From JAWXUK01 sp044432725 (lineage in GTDB: Bacteria > Bacillota > Clostridia > Oscillospirales > Oscillospiraceae), in assembly GCA_044432725.1 (NCBI GenBank), contig JAWXUL010000010.1, positions 32,937 through 96,936 of the forward strand: a DNA stretch of 64,000 nt, written 5' to 3'. The number at the start of each line of letters is the position of its first letter. Within the stretch, counting starts at the first letter, position 1. Both the position numbers and the translations under genes were made by a program. The notes beneath the pieces are model-generated. The model searched no databases, was not told where the DNA came from, and saw only the letters and a program-made list of their open reading frames with translations. This document shows, in pieces, positions 52,390-62,208 of the stretch.

Positions 52390-52418
52390 TTGTTATTGTC
52401 AAAAAAATATGATATAAT
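52390..52418 (+). promoter_or_regulatory. Promoter of the EAL gene/coaBC pair
   Basis: TTGTTA (52390-52395), a 17-bp spacer and TATAAT (52413-52418). A stem-loop TGTTCTTT/AAAGAACA follows at ~52439-52461 in the leader. Confidence 0.65.
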
Positions 52419-52504
52419 GAAAGTCAACAGAAATAGTTTGTTCTTTTGCTGAGAAAGAACAGGAAGAAGTGACTTTTTCTAAAAAACAGTAGAAGGAGTA
52501 TTTT

Positions 52505-54172
52505 ATGATAAATTTTGACCAAGCGATGGTGTCATCCACGACTGCATTACTACAAGACGGGGATGTGATTCAGGCACTGCGTTCTCTTTTACAGATAACA
52601 TCTTCTTTTTATGGCGGTTCTACTTGTTTTTTACTGGAAAATCAAGTGGAAACCAATGAATTTAATAATATTTGTCAATACACACCAGAGGGAGAGGTTG
52701 TTAAAATAACGACTCTGCCTCGAGATAGTTTTTCGCATATGGAAGAATCTTTTGCAAAAGACGAAGTAGTGACACAGCCAGCTTTTCACAACGACTGTCC
52801 ACATTGTTTTTATGCACCCATTCGAGAAGAGGGAAGCCTTCTGGCTGTGTTGGTGCTAGAAAATCCCCAAAAATCAGAGATAGATTGGCGTTTACTCCAA
52901 TCCATGATGCTCTTTTTCCAAGGGGCTTTGCAAAAAAGAAAGCTGATGCAAGAAGTGGAAAGTATTTATGATCGAGATTTGTTGACAGGTTTTTATAACT
53001 ATCAGCGATATTTGGCAAAGCTTGACAAGCTTCTTGCCAATCCTCCTAAAAAATTAGGGGTTGTTTTTGTGGATATGGATTCAAAGTTGAAAAAGCTGAA
53101 TCCCTTTGCCCTAGCCCCAGGGGAAGATGATATCATCCAAGGGGCAAATCTGGTGGAAACCTTTTTCAAACAGCCCTTTTATCGGGTGGCAGAGACACAA
53201 TTTCTCTGTTTTGCCTCGAATATCCCCCGTGAAACCTTTGTTTCACAGGTCAATAGCTTGAGAATGGATCAGTCAGCCAGAGGTTTTTCGGTTGCTTATA
53301 GCTGGAAATCAGGGGAAGAGGCTGTGTTACATCAAGTGAAGGAAATCAACGCCTTTATGGAAGAAGAGATGGAACAAGGGGAAATCTCGGATATTTCAGT
53401 GCAAAAAGACTTGCTCAACGCCATACAAAGTAAGGAATTTGAGATTTATTTTCAGCCAAAGGTAGAGTTAAAAACAAAAAGAGTTGTAGGGGCTGAAGCC
53501 TTGGTTCGCCGTAAAACCACAAGAGAGGATTCTTCCTTACTTTATCCAGCCATCTTCGTTCAATTATACGAAGATCAGGCAATTATTCGTCATTTAGACC
53601 TGTATGTGGTAGATTTTGTGTGTAAAACATTGGCAGAGTGGATGGAACAAGGGATAGAAATTCCGATTTCTGTTAATTTTAGCCGTGTTACTTTGACAGA
53701 ATATGGCATTGTGGATACCATCAGTGATATTTGCGAAAAATATGGGGTGCCACATCGTTTGTTGGTGATTGAATTCACAGAACGTATCGCAATGATGAAT
53801 GACAGAGCATATGAACATTTGGCAGAAGAATTCGAGAGGAGAGGGTTTCGGCTTTCCTTGGATGATTTTGGGGTTGCTTATTCCAATTTGATTACTTTAG
53901 CCAAAATTGACATCGGTGAAATTAAAATAGATAAGGTTTTAATCCATCAGATGGAAGAAAATGAAAAAAATCAGATCATCCTGAGAAGTATCATTGAAAT
54001 GTGTCTTTCCCTAGAGACCACTGCATCTTTGGCAGAGGGGATAGAGAATGAAGCACAAGTCGAAAAACTTTTAGAATTTGGTTGCGTGTATGGTCAGGGG
54101 AATTATTTTTCCCCGCCTGTGGATGCAGAGGAATTTTATTGTGAATTTTTGCAGAAGGAAAAAAAGGTATGA
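52505..54172 (+). CDS. EAL-domain protein with GAF-like and degenerate GGDEF domains
   Basis: 555 residues. Residues 1-155 look like a GAF-type sensor; 155-300 are a GGDEF-like fold whose active-site loop reads RVAETQF instead of GGDEF, so it cannot make c-di-GMP; 300-550 are an EAL domain with the key residues in place: GAEALVRR, SVNFS, IEFTE, LDDFG, EIKIDK and LAEGIE. It therefore probably hydrolyses c-di-GMP. Its start matches that of the EAL protein at 58456-60189 (FDQAM, then a similar sensor), so the two are paralogues. ATGA overlap with coaBC. Confidence 0.85.
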   Translation: MINFDQAMVSSTTALLQDGDVIQALRSLLQITSSFYGGSTCFLLENQVETNEFNNICQYTPEGEVVKITTLPRDSFSHMEESFAKDEVVTQPAFHNDCPHCFYAPIREEGSLLAVLVLENPQKSEIDWRLLQSMMLFFQGALQKRKLMQEVESIYDRDLLTGFYNYQRYLAKLDKLLANPPKKLGVVFVDMDSKLKKLNPFALAPGEDDIIQGANLVETFFKQPFYRVAETQFLCFASNIPRETFVSQVNSLRMDQSARGFSVAYSWKSGEEAVLHQVKEINAFMEEEMEQGEISDISVQKDLLNAIQSKEFEIYFQPKVELKTKRVVGAEALVRRKTTREDSSLLYPAIFVQLYEDQAIIRHLDLYVVDFVCKTLAEWMEQGIEIPISVNFSRVTLTEYGIVDTISDICEKYGVPHRLLVIEFTERIAMMNDRAYEHLAEEFERRGFRLSLDDFGVAYSNLITLAKIDIGEIKIDKVLIHQMEENEKNQIILRSIIEMCLSLETTASLAEGIENEAQVEKLLEFGCVYGQGNYFSPPVDAEEFYCEFLQKEKKV

Positions 54173-55371
54173 AGAAAAAAACAGTGCTTTTGGGGGTAAC
54201 TGGGAGTATTGCCGCTTATAAAATGGCGAATGTGGCAAGTAGCTTGGTGAAAATGGGCATAGATGTTCATGTGATTTTGACCAAGAATGGTGCTGAGTTT
54301 ATAACACCTACCACCTTTGAAACGATTACATCCAATAAATGTTTGGTGGATACCTTTGACCGAGATTTTCAATTTGATGTAACCCATATTTCCTTAGCCA
54401 AACGTGCGGATATCCTTCTTATCGCACCGGCAACGGCAAATATCATTGGAAAACTTGCCCACGGCATTGCTGACGATATGCTCAGCACCACAGCCATGGC
54501 TTGCACCTGTAAGAAAATCTTTGCCCCAGCCATGAACACCAATATGTATCAAAATAATGTGGTGCAAAAGAATATGGCTTTGTTGGAAGAATATGGATAC
54601 GATAAGATCTCTCCTGCTTCAGGTCGCCTTGCCTGTGGCGATGTGGGGGAGGGGAAGCTACCCAGTGAAGAAGTGATTTTGTCCTATCTTGTAGATCATT
54701 TACAAGAAAAACAGGATTTGTTCGGAAAAAAAGTTTTGGTCACAGCTGGTGCAACACAAGAAAAGCTGGATCCTGTGCGTTACCTGACCAATCATTCCAC
54801 AGGAAAGATGGGCTATGCCCTTGCGAAAGTGGCTAAAAAAAGAGGGGCAGAAGTTGTTCTTCTTTCTGGAAAAACAAATTTACCCGCACCAGAGGGGGTG
54901 GAGTTTGTTTCCGTGGTCTCTGCTGAAGAGATGTTTCAGGCAGTGAAAGCAGTAGAGGATTGGGATATTGTCATCAAGGCAGCTGCTGTGGCTGATTATC
55001 GTCCTGTGTCCATTGCTACAGAGAAAATGAAAAAAACAGGGGATAATCTCACCCTTAGCTTGGAAAGAACCACAGATATACTGGCATATTTGGGCGCTCA
55101 TCGGAAAGAAGGACAAATTATCTGTGGTTTTGCCATGGAGACAGAAAATCTCATGGCAAATAGCCGAGAGAAATTGCTGAAGAAAAATGTGGACATGATT
55201 GTGGCAAATAATCTGAAAGAACAAGGGGCTGGTTTTGGCGTAGATAGTAATTTGGTAACGATTTTGAGCCCAACAGAAGAAAAAACGCTCCCACTCCTGT
55301 CCAAGGAAGAAGTGGCAGAGGAGATTTTCAACGAGATTGTCCAACATCAGAACTTCAAGAAAAATAAATGA
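54169..55371 (+). CDS. coaBC: Phosphopantothenoylcysteine decarboxylase/synthetase
   Basis: 400 residues, a fused CoaC-CoaB. It adds cysteine to 4'-phosphopantothenate and then decarboxylates the product (coenzyme A synthesis). CoaC part: LLGVTGSIAAYK flavin loop, catalytic His in FDVTHISLAKR, the AMNTNMYQN segment and catalytic Cys in GRLACGDVGEGK. CoaB part: VLVTAGATQEKLDPVRYLTN and NHSTGKMGYALA, then KAAAVADYRP. It starts inside the stop of the EAL gene (ATGA), an unusual pairing. Confidence 0.95.
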   Translation: MKKKTVLLGVTGSIAAYKMANVASSLVKMGIDVHVILTKNGAEFITPTTFETITSNKCLVDTFDRDFQFDVTHISLAKRADILLIAPATANIIGKLAHGIADDMLSTTAMACTCKKIFAPAMNTNMYQNNVVQKNMALLEEYGYDKISPASGRLACGDVGEGKLPSEEVILSYLVDHLQEKQDLFGKKVLVTAGATQEKLDPVRYLTNHSTGKMGYALAKVAKKRGAEVVLLSGKTNLPAPEGVEFVSVVSAEEMFQAVKAVEDWDIVIKAAAVADYRPVSIATEKMKKTGDNLTLSLERTTDILAYLGAHRKEGQIICGFAMETENLMANSREKLLKKNVDMIVANNLKEQGAGFGVDSNLVTILSPTEEKTLPLLSKEEVAEEIFNEIVQHQNFKKNK

Positions 55372-55402
55372 GGATAACTCTGTTCTCTTCATCAATAATA
55401 AT

Positions 55403-55431
55403 AAAAAAACGACTCATATGAGTCGTTTTTT
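55403..55431. terminator. Bidirectional intrinsic terminator
   Basis: AAAAAACGACTCATATGAGTCGTTTTTT is a perfect palindromic hairpin with A- and T-runs on both sides. It serves both coaBC and the convergent signalling gene. Confidence 0.88.
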
Positions 55432-55447
55432 CTTTTGTTCTTTCTTT

Positions 55448-58279
55448 TTAGGTGTTTTTTTGATTCTCTGCTAATGCTTCTAAAAAGTCATTTTCTTGGA
55501 GAGGGCGATTGAAAAAGTATCCTTGCCCCACATCACAGCCCAGATTTTTCAAAAAGTCAAGTTGTTCTTGGGTTTCGATGCCCTCTGCCACTGTTTCTAC
55601 CTTTAAATCCTTTGCCATTCTGACCACATTGTGGATAATAATAGCACCTTTTTTATTTTCTAGGGAGTCAATGATAAATTCTCGATCAATTTTCAGAATA
55701 TCAATGGGAATTTCCTTCAGACGACCAAGGGAGGAAATGCCCGCGCCAAAATCGTCCATAGAGATGGTGAACCCCAGCTCTCGCAAGAAATCAAGTTTAC
55801 TCACAGCATTTTCGAAGTTTTCCACAAAAGCACTTTCTGTGATTTCGATATCAATTTCCTTTGGCGTGACATTATGCCGTTCTAAGACTTCCATTAAATT
55901 TTCCACTAAATGTTCACGTATAGCAGAAATCCCAGAGAGGTTGACAGAAATGCGTGGTAGATTCTTCTCTCTATGAGTGGTGATAAATTGACAAACAGCA
56001 TCTAACACATAATAGTCTAATTTCTCAATGAAACCATTTCTCTCGAAAAGAGGAATAAAATCATTAGGAGGCACCACTTTTCCCTCACGAATCCAGCGCA
56101 CCAGTGCTTCGGTCCCTGTGAGTTTTCCGGAATTTAGGTCAATCTTTGGTTGATAGTACATCACAAATTCGTGATTGGTCAGTGCATTATCTGTTTGAGA
56201 AATGATTTCGTTGCTGTTATCACGCTCATATCGCATGGTTTCTGTGAATTGATGGAAGGTATTGCCCATGGTGCCTTTGCCTAAAGAACGAGCGCCATTG
56301 GCACAATCTACCATATAGTTGACTTTTAATTCACGGTTGGTGATCTCATACATCCCCATACTTAAGCTAAAATGATAATATCCAGATAAATGTTTGTTAC
56401 AAAGTGGCACTACCAAGCTGTCATAGTCCATACTTTCTTGAATTTGTTGTGCGATGGTACCAGTTTCCAGAAAAAAGAGGAAAATGTCAGAGGAGGGACG
56501 TGCAGAGAGGAGAGGTCTTGGGTTAAAATCTTTTAAGTATTCAGCAAACTCTAAGAGTACAGCTGTCCCAGCTTCATATCCATAAACCTCGTTGATATAT
56601 TTGAAATTATCAATATCAATGGAGACAATACTGTATTCTTTTTCCGGATTTTTCTCTAGTATTTTCACTGTTTGTTCTAAAAAGCTACGCTCTGTTAAAA
56701 ATCCTGTTAATTCATCCTGATTTAACAGGTGGAGCAACACTTTCTTTTTACTTTTTTCTTCCCAAATGACAGCAAAAAGAATGACGCCCAGTAAGCCCAG
56801 AAAAACATTGATAATAATGGGGTTGTTTTCCAAAATCTCAGCAAAGGTAGAGGGTTTTTCCTCTGGTTGGGTATGGCTTGCTAAAATATACTCTAGGTCA
56901 GAGGGATTTAAGCGAGCAATGAATTTGTTGATGATTTCTATTTTAGTTTTTGGAAATGAGTCGCTATAACAAAGAGTAGGGCTGAGATAATATTCCAAAT
57001 AAACAGTGAAATAAGAGGAAAAATCCAGTGTCATCAAATTAAAATCAGAAGAGGTGAGGAACATACAGTCTATTTCTCCTGATTCATAGGCAAGTTGTAA
57101 GTCTGCTGGGCTTTGGTATTCTATGAAAGAGGCAAACGGAAGGAAAAATTCGATTTCTTCTTCACTGAGACCATAATAAGAGAGGGTACCCACTTTGGGT
57201 AATTCTGTATTGTTGGGATTGTAAATAACTAAAAAAGGGATTTGCATGAGAGGGTCACTTTCCTTCATGGAAAGTCGTTTTTCATCATCGAAGGGCAGGA
57301 TAGAGAAATCAAGAGCGTTTAAAATTTGTTCCTCTGTATTTTCATCTATGATTTGATATTGAAAGTTTACCCCAATATCTTGGGCAATCTGATCTAAAAT
57401 ATCTCGATAGATACCGATAAATTCATTGTTTTCGTCTATTTTTGCCATAGCAGAGTTGAAATCAGAGACACCTACGGTATAAATAGATTTAAACTTCATA
57501 AATTCATAATCTGCACTGAAAATATGGCTGTTTAAGTTATAATCTGTGTGAAAATACTTTAAATAGGTACGCTCTTGGTACATGAATTCTTCTGTTTGAA
57601 TTCTTTGGATGGCTTCGTCAAAATCATTCAAGATTTCTTGATGTGTCTCTGTCGCCATGATATAGCTAGGGGTAGAAGAAAGAATGAAAGCAGGGGTCAG
57701 ATCCTCTAACATCAAAAAAGAACTTGCCATGACATAGTCATACTGTTCATTACGTAATACTTCGTGAAAGCTTGTGATTTCTAATGGATGCACCTGTGCT
57801 GTCAGGTTATTCTCTGCCAGAAAGTTGTGAAGTTCCTCTATCATCCCATCCCCTTTTTGCACAGCGATGTTGCTATTTTGCAGATTTCGATAATCCCCAG
57901 TCAATATATAGTCAGGGTCAGTGGAGGAGAGAAAACGAATTTCCCGACCAATACTTTCTTGAGAAAAGAGGAAAGTTTCTTCCAGTTCCAGAGAATGGGG
58001 AGAAGGAAGGAATAAATCAATTTCTCCATTTTCCAGCATTTCCATGGCATCAGAAAGGAGACACTCGACAAATTCTAGTTGATAGTTTCCGTTGGTATAT
58101 TCTAATATTTTGTACAAATATTCATATCCATAACCTTCCAGTCCATTGATTCTGGGAGTTTTTAGAACACCATAGTTATCACAATATCCCACTTTTAGTG
58201 TAGCAGAATCTGCAGCATATGTATTTTGAGTACACAGCAGAAAAACGAAGCAGAGGAATAATAATTTTATTTTTTTCAT
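55448..58279 (-). CDS. Periplasmic-binding-domain sensor with GGDEF-like and EAL domains
   Basis: 943 residues. A signal peptide (1-22), then two bacterial solute-binding domains (family 3 type; about 28-250 and 265-480), one membrane helix (~500-520, NVFLGLLGVILFAVIW), a degenerate GGDEF domain (RPSSDIF in place of GGDEF) and an EAL domain with TEALVRW, SVNLS, IEITE, MDDFG, DILKIDR and VAEGIE. It likely senses an external small molecule, such as an amino acid, and breaks down c-di-GMP inside the cell. The ATG follows AAGGAG. It ends opposite coaBC. Confidence 0.87.
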   Translation of the reverse strand: MKKIKLLFLCFVFLLCTQNTYAADSATLKVGYCDNYGVLKTPRINGLEGYGYEYLYKILEYTNGNYQLEFVECLLSDAMEMLENGEIDLFLPSPHSLELEETFLFSQESIGREIRFLSSTDPDYILTGDYRNLQNSNIAVQKGDGMIEELHNFLAENNLTAQVHPLEITSFHEVLRNEQYDYVMASSFLMLEDLTPAFILSSTPSYIMATETHQEILNDFDEAIQRIQTEEFMYQERTYLKYFHTDYNLNSHIFSADYEFMKFKSIYTVGVSDFNSAMAKIDENNEFIGIYRDILDQIAQDIGVNFQYQIIDENTEEQILNALDFSILPFDDEKRLSMKESDPLMQIPFLVIYNPNNTELPKVGTLSYYGLSEEEIEFFLPFASFIEYQSPADLQLAYESGEIDCMFLTSSDFNLMTLDFSSYFTVYLEYYLSPTLCYSDSFPKTKIEIINKFIARLNPSDLEYILASHTQPEEKPSTFAEILENNPIIINVFLGLLGVILFAVIWEEKSKKKVLLHLLNQDELTGFLTERSFLEQTVKILEKNPEKEYSIVSIDIDNFKYINEVYGYEAGTAVLLEFAEYLKDFNPRPLLSARPSSDIFLFFLETGTIAQQIQESMDYDSLVVPLCNKHLSGYYHFSLSMGMYEITNRELKVNYMVDCANGARSLGKGTMGNTFHQFTETMRYERDNSNEIISQTDNALTNHEFVMYYQPKIDLNSGKLTGTEALVRWIREGKVVPPNDFIPLFERNGFIEKLDYYVLDAVCQFITTHREKNLPRISVNLSGISAIREHLVENLMEVLERHNVTPKEIDIEITESAFVENFENAVSKLDFLRELGFTISMDDFGAGISSLGRLKEIPIDILKIDREFIIDSLENKKGAIIIHNVVRMAKDLKVETVAEGIETQEQLDFLKNLGCDVGQGYFFNRPLQENDFLEALAENQKNT

Positions 58280-58419
58280 AAAAAACTCCTTATCTGATTA
58301 GTTTAGGGATAAAACTTCTTTCATTTAAGAATCAAAGAGAGAAAATTTGAGTTTCTATATTATATCACATTTGATCAAAAAATACAATGGAAAAAGAGGG
58401 GGAAAGAGTTTTAATGAGA

Positions 58420-58451
58420 GAAAAAATTCTCTCCCTTTGGGGGAGAGAATT
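58420..58451 (-). terminator. Intrinsic terminator of the minus-strand EAL gene
   Basis: On the minus strand AATTCTCTCCC, loop, GGGAGAGAATT (arms 58451-58441 and 58435-58425), then TTTTTT. Confidence 0.85.
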
Positions 58452-58455
58452 GAGG

Positions 58456-60189
58456 TTATGGCTGAAAATATTTTTGATAGAACTCTTCCCTTGGTATAGG
58501 AGGGGAATAGAAAAATCCCTGACCCACTTGGCAATTTAGTTCTGCCAAAATATCTCTTTGTTCTTGGGTTTCGATGCCTTCAGCAAGAGATCTGGTGTCT
58601 TTTAAAGCATGACACATATTGATAATGCTTTTTAATATTTTTCTGTTTTTTGAATTATTTTGCATATTTTCAATTAAACTATGGTCGATTTTGATTTCTT
58701 TCACGTCAATTTTTGTCAAAGTGAGGAAATTTGAATAAGTAGAGCCAAAATCATCCAGCACAAGGCTGAGTCCCTCTTTTTGGAAGCCGTCCACAATCAA
58801 AGTATCATCTTCGGTGGCACCCAGTCGCTCGGTGATTTCAATTTCCACCAAATGCCGTGGGACAGCATAGTTGTCACAAATTTGGGCAATTTCTTTTTCT
58901 ATCCCTGTTTCTAAGAGGGTAACACGGCTGAAATTAACAGAAATCGGTATTTCTATTTGTTCTTTTTGCCAAGAAGCAAGGATTTGACAAACTTTTTCTA
59001 AGACGTGCAAATCCAAATTGCGAATGATACTGTGATTTTCATAGAGAGGCACAAAGGTGTCCGGAGGCACTAACAGTTCATTTTTCAGTAGCAGACGTCG
59101 CACCAAAGCTTCTGCACCATGGATTTTCCCTGTTGCAATGGTGACTTTGGGTTGTAGATAAATCTGAAAACAATCCCCTTGGATGGCATTGGTCAAATCA
59201 TTAGAGAGACATTCTGTGGGGGAGAGGAAGCTTTTTCCTTTGGAAGAAGCCACATTTTGCGCAAGACCAGAGTTGCTACGGGTGATTTCTTGGTGAATAT
59301 CAATGGTACCACTGCACCAAGTATGCCCCACGGTAAAGCAAGCGTCGCTGTTAGAAGAACTTTCCATGCGCAGTTGGTCCACCACAGAGAGGAACGAGGC
59401 TTTTTCATCATTCAATACAAAGCAAATAAATTTTTGTTGTTCGATACGATAAAAGGGATAATCAAAAAATTGGCACATAATATTCGCTGCATTTTTGATT
59501 TTCACATCTACATATTTCGAACCATAGATTTCCCCTGTTTTTTCTAAACCAGTCAGTTGGAGAAAGACAATCCCCAGTTGTTTGGGTGGTTTTTCTTCCA
59601 GTAGTTTCAGCTTTTTTCCATATTGTGCTTTGTTAAAGAAACCAGTCAGCGGATCCAGATTATGAATCATGGCAAGTTGTAGTTGCATTTCTCTTTTTTG
59701 TAGACATTCTTGAATAAACAAGATGGCACAGGAAAAGAGACGGCTGTCAAATTCTTGAAAATTGACATTTGTAATCCCCACAAAACCTGTGGTGACACCT
59801 TTTCGAAACATGGGAGAAATCAGGATATTATTGACTCCGTGGAAGAATTGAGAGAGAGGGGATTCGGGAAATTCTTCAGGGAGAAAGGTCATCAAGGGAG
59901 GGTCGTTGTCAGGGAAAGTTTCTGTTGAGAAGTATTCTAGGGCATAAAAGGGTAAATCCCCAAAAGTATTAGAAAACTCTACTTCTTCTTTGGAATTCCA
60001 CTGATAATTACTTTCAAATATTTGTTTTTCCTCTTCAAATTCAAAGATATAAGAAGAGTCTGCCTGATAAAATTCTCCTAAGATTTTCAAAAGCGTTGTG
60101 AGAGATTGTTCAGGGTCGGTGCCTGCTTGGAGCGTTTGAGTGCATTGGATCATCGCCTGATCAAAGGATAGGATAGAAGTTTGATTCAT
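58456..60189 (-). CDS. EAL-domain protein with GAF-like and degenerate GGDEF domains, paralogue
   Basis: 577 residues from the ATG at 60189 (AAAGGAG upstream); the longer frame to 60288 covers the promoter and is not coding. Same layout as the EAL protein at 52505-54172: GAF-like 1-165, degenerate GGDEF (active loop RIEQQKF) and an EAL domain (GAEALVRR, SVNFS, IEITE, LDDFG, EIKIDH, LAEGIE). One key difference: Lys of KIDK is kept, as EIKIDH. It should hydrolyse c-di-GMP, with the GGDEF part as a GTP or dimer module. Confidence 0.85.
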   Translation of the reverse strand: MNQTSILSFDQAMIQCTQTLQAGTDPEQSLTTLLKILGEFYQADSSYIFEFEEEKQIFESNYQWNSKEEVEFSNTFGDLPFYALEYFSTETFPDNDPPLMTFLPEEFPESPLSQFFHGVNNILISPMFRKGVTTGFVGITNVNFQEFDSRLFSCAILFIQECLQKREMQLQLAMIHNLDPLTGFFNKAQYGKKLKLLEEKPPKQLGIVFLQLTGLEKTGEIYGSKYVDVKIKNAANIMCQFFDYPFYRIEQQKFICFVLNDEKASFLSVVDQLRMESSSNSDACFTVGHTWCSGTIDIHQEITRSNSGLAQNVASSKGKSFLSPTECLSNDLTNAIQGDCFQIYLQPKVTIATGKIHGAEALVRRLLLKNELLVPPDTFVPLYENHSIIRNLDLHVLEKVCQILASWQKEQIEIPISVNFSRVTLLETGIEKEIAQICDNYAVPRHLVEIEITERLGATEDDTLIVDGFQKEGLSLVLDDFGSTYSNFLTLTKIDVKEIKIDHSLIENMQNNSKNRKILKSIINMCHALKDTRSLAEGIETQEQRDILAELNCQVGQGFFYSPPIPREEFYQKYFQP

Positions 60190-60259
60190 CGTCAGGCTCC
60201 TTTCTTTTTTCTCAACAAAATGGAGTGGGAGATGTTCCATGAGAAAATTACTTAGTTTG

Positions 60260-60288
60260 ATTATACTATAAAAAAAAGGAAAAAGCAA
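60260..60288 (-). promoter_or_regulatory. Promoter of the minus-strand EAL gene
   Basis: On the minus strand TTGCTT (60288-60283), a 17-bp spacer and TATAAT (60265-60260). Confidence 0.65.
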
Positions 60289-60306
60289 GTAGTCAGGGCT
60301 AATTTT

Positions 60307-61095
60307 TTAGAACCCTCGACTACCACCACCAGAAAAGCTACCTCTGCCGCCACCGCCACCGCCGCCACCACTGCTGTTGTTTTGTTGGCGAGGGACTTTG
60401 CTGATATTTCGATAGAGAAAAGTTTCACGGTCATGGGTTAAATGAAAGCCCCCTTGGCTGACATAGGCAGAGGCATTTTTTTGGTCTTTTACATTATTCA
60501 TTGATTTGATAAAGTAAATCACCACCACAAGGGCAAAAACAAAGGCAAAAATGATAGAACCTGTGATCATGGGCATAATTTGTTCCAGATGTTCTTCTCG
60601 TACCCGTTCTGCTTCTGCTTCTGTGACAATCCCCAGACAAATACTTTCGGTCATAGAAAGAAAGACATTGATGCCAGCGCCATAGTTTCCAGCAGAGAAA
60701 TAAGGGGCGACCTCGTCCAGAATCAGGTCCACTTCCCAGTCGTCCATGGAGGTATAAGCAGAGCCAGACAGGTCAATGACCATTTCTCTGGTATTCAGGT
60801 TCAGGGCAATGAGAATGCGATCAGAGCCGAAATAAAGGGGACCATCTCCTGATTTGATGTCAGAGAGAAGGTTTCCATAAATCCCAGATTGGTTGTATAA
60901 AATCGCACCAACAGGATAGCCAATGGATTGGGAAACACGGTTTATTTCTGTTTTCAGGCTTGCTTCTTGGCTGTCCGTGATCAAATCTCCAAAATCCAGA
61001 ATAGGTGCTTCATAGGCAGAAGATTCCCACAACAGGAAATTAGGTGTCAGAAAGAGACCAAGGAGGAAGGATAAAATCAATATTTTTTTCATCAT
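60307..61095 (-). CDS. TPM-domain membrane protein (YgcG/YdjH-like)
   Basis: 262 residues. Signal-like N-terminus (1-28), a TPM domain (DFGDLITDSQEASLKTEINR to about 160), one membrane helix (SIIFAFVFALVVVIYFI, ~178-195) and a Gly-rich C-terminus (SSGGGGGGGGRGSFSGGGSRGF) typical of the family. In Bacillus subtilis the relatives YdjG and YdjH anchor the SPFH protein YdjI to the membrane. It lies 10 nt after the zinc-ribbon gene and is the last gene of the operon. Confidence 0.8.
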   Translation of the reverse strand: MMKKILILSFLLGLFLTPNFLLWESSAYEAPILDFGDLITDSQEASLKTEINRVSQSIGYPVGAILYNQSGIYGNLLSDIKSGDGPLYFGSDRILIALNLNTREMVIDLSGSAYTSMDDWEVDLILDEVAPYFSAGNYGAGINVFLSMTESICLGIVTEAEAERVREEHLEQIMPMITGSIIFAFVFALVVVIYFIKSMNNVKDQKNASAYVSQGGFHLTHDRETFLYRNISKVPRQQNNSSGGGGGGGGRGSFSGGGSRGF

Positions 61096-61105
61096 ACCAC
61101 GCTCC

Positions 61106-62191
61106 TTACATCAAGAAATAGATAATCGAGGAAGCGAAGAGGGAAAATCCAGCGAAAATCCCACAAAACATCCCCACTGCTCGCCCCATATCCACAGGTA
61201 ATTTCCCCACCATTTTTCCTGTTTGACCATTCATCATAAAGGTATGAAGTTCCCCCCGATATTGGGTGTTCAGTACCCAGACAGGGAGCAGAGCATAATG
61301 CACTTGGTTTTTGGTGGAACGAATGTTTGCCGAAGTGGATTGGACCGTGGCATAACCTCTGGGGTGGAATGCCTCTACCACAGAAGTGCGTATGCGATCA
61401 TTGACACGTTTTTGCAGTTGGTTGGCAGAGACATCATATTTATCAGCTAGAAATCCAGCCATATAGGCAGGGGTGAATTTTTTTAAATCTTGATAGAAAT
61501 AAGGCTCGACAGCTTCCATATAAGTATCGTCCATCTTAGAAGAGCCATCTGCTGGGATTTTGGTGAAACTCATTGTGCCAGCCCGATGGATGGAATAGTG
61601 TTTCGTTTCTGTATAGTGATATCTGGAATCGCTATAGCTACGGACTTTGGTGCCTTTGTAGTGCAATTCGTTTTGGGTATCACAGTCATAAAGCCAAAAG
61701 GGGACATACAGCCCTTTGATTTCGTCTAAATGATTTTCGTTTTTAAAACAGGGGTTCAGAAGGGGCTTTCCCTTGTAAAATTCTCGCAAGGCTGCTTTGG
61801 CTTGCTCTTTGCTTAATTGAAAGGGGATGACATAATCAGGCTTTAGCTCGTCTGCAAATTGTTGTGGGATAAACACATTATTATCGCAATAGGGGCAAGC
61901 TGTGACCGCTGTGTTTTTGTCAGCGATGATTTGCCCGTTGCAAGATTTGCAGATGTGGGTGACAAGGTTGTCTGTTTCCTCTTGCGCCCAACCACCTTCT
62001 CCCGAGTCAGACTGATAGGTTTCCCACTGACAGTCTTGTGATTTTGTGGCGTTGATTGCCTCGTTATATTCTTGAACGCTTTGGGCTTCTAGTTCTGTAT
62101 CACAAAAGGGACAGGTCAGTTTTTGGGTGTTACTGGAAAAGCTAAGGGTGCCGTCACAGTTGGGACAGCGATATTCTAAGGTGGTCGTCAT
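61106..62191 (-). CDS. TFIIB-type zinc-ribbon membrane protein (YdjG-like)
   Basis: 361 residues. Two zinc ribbons near the N-terminus, CPNCDGTLSF...CPFCD and CKSCNGQI...CPYCDN. The middle part has beta-rich segments (YVPFWLYDCDTQNELHYKG) and the C-terminus has a membrane helix (AVGMFCGIFAGFSLFASSII). It belongs between the SPFH gene and the TPM gene of ydjGHI-like operons. It probably helps dock the SPFH protein at the membrane (inference from Bacillus). Confidence 0.78.
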   Translation of the reverse strand: MTTTLEYRCPNCDGTLSFSSNTQKLTCPFCDTELEAQSVQEYNEAINATKSQDCQWETYQSDSGEGGWAQEETDNLVTHICKSCNGQIIADKNTAVTACPYCDNNVFIPQQFADELKPDYVIPFQLSKEQAKAALREFYKGKPLLNPCFKNENHLDEIKGLYVPFWLYDCDTQNELHYKGTKVRSYSDSRYHYTETKHYSIHRAGTMSFTKIPADGSSKMDDTYMEAVEPYFYQDLKKFTPAYMAGFLADKYDVSANQLQKRVNDRIRTSVVEAFHPRGYATVQSTSANIRSTKNQVHYALLPVWVLNTQYRGELHTFMMNGQTGKMVGKLPVDMGRAVGMFCGIFAGFSLFASSIIYFLM

Positions 62192-62208
62192 TGTTTCACC
62201 TCTCTATC

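Noticed and set aside
52419..52504. c-di-GMP riboswitch before the EAL gene
   Set aside because: The leader is ~80 nt with one simple stem-loop and lacks the conserved core of the known types.
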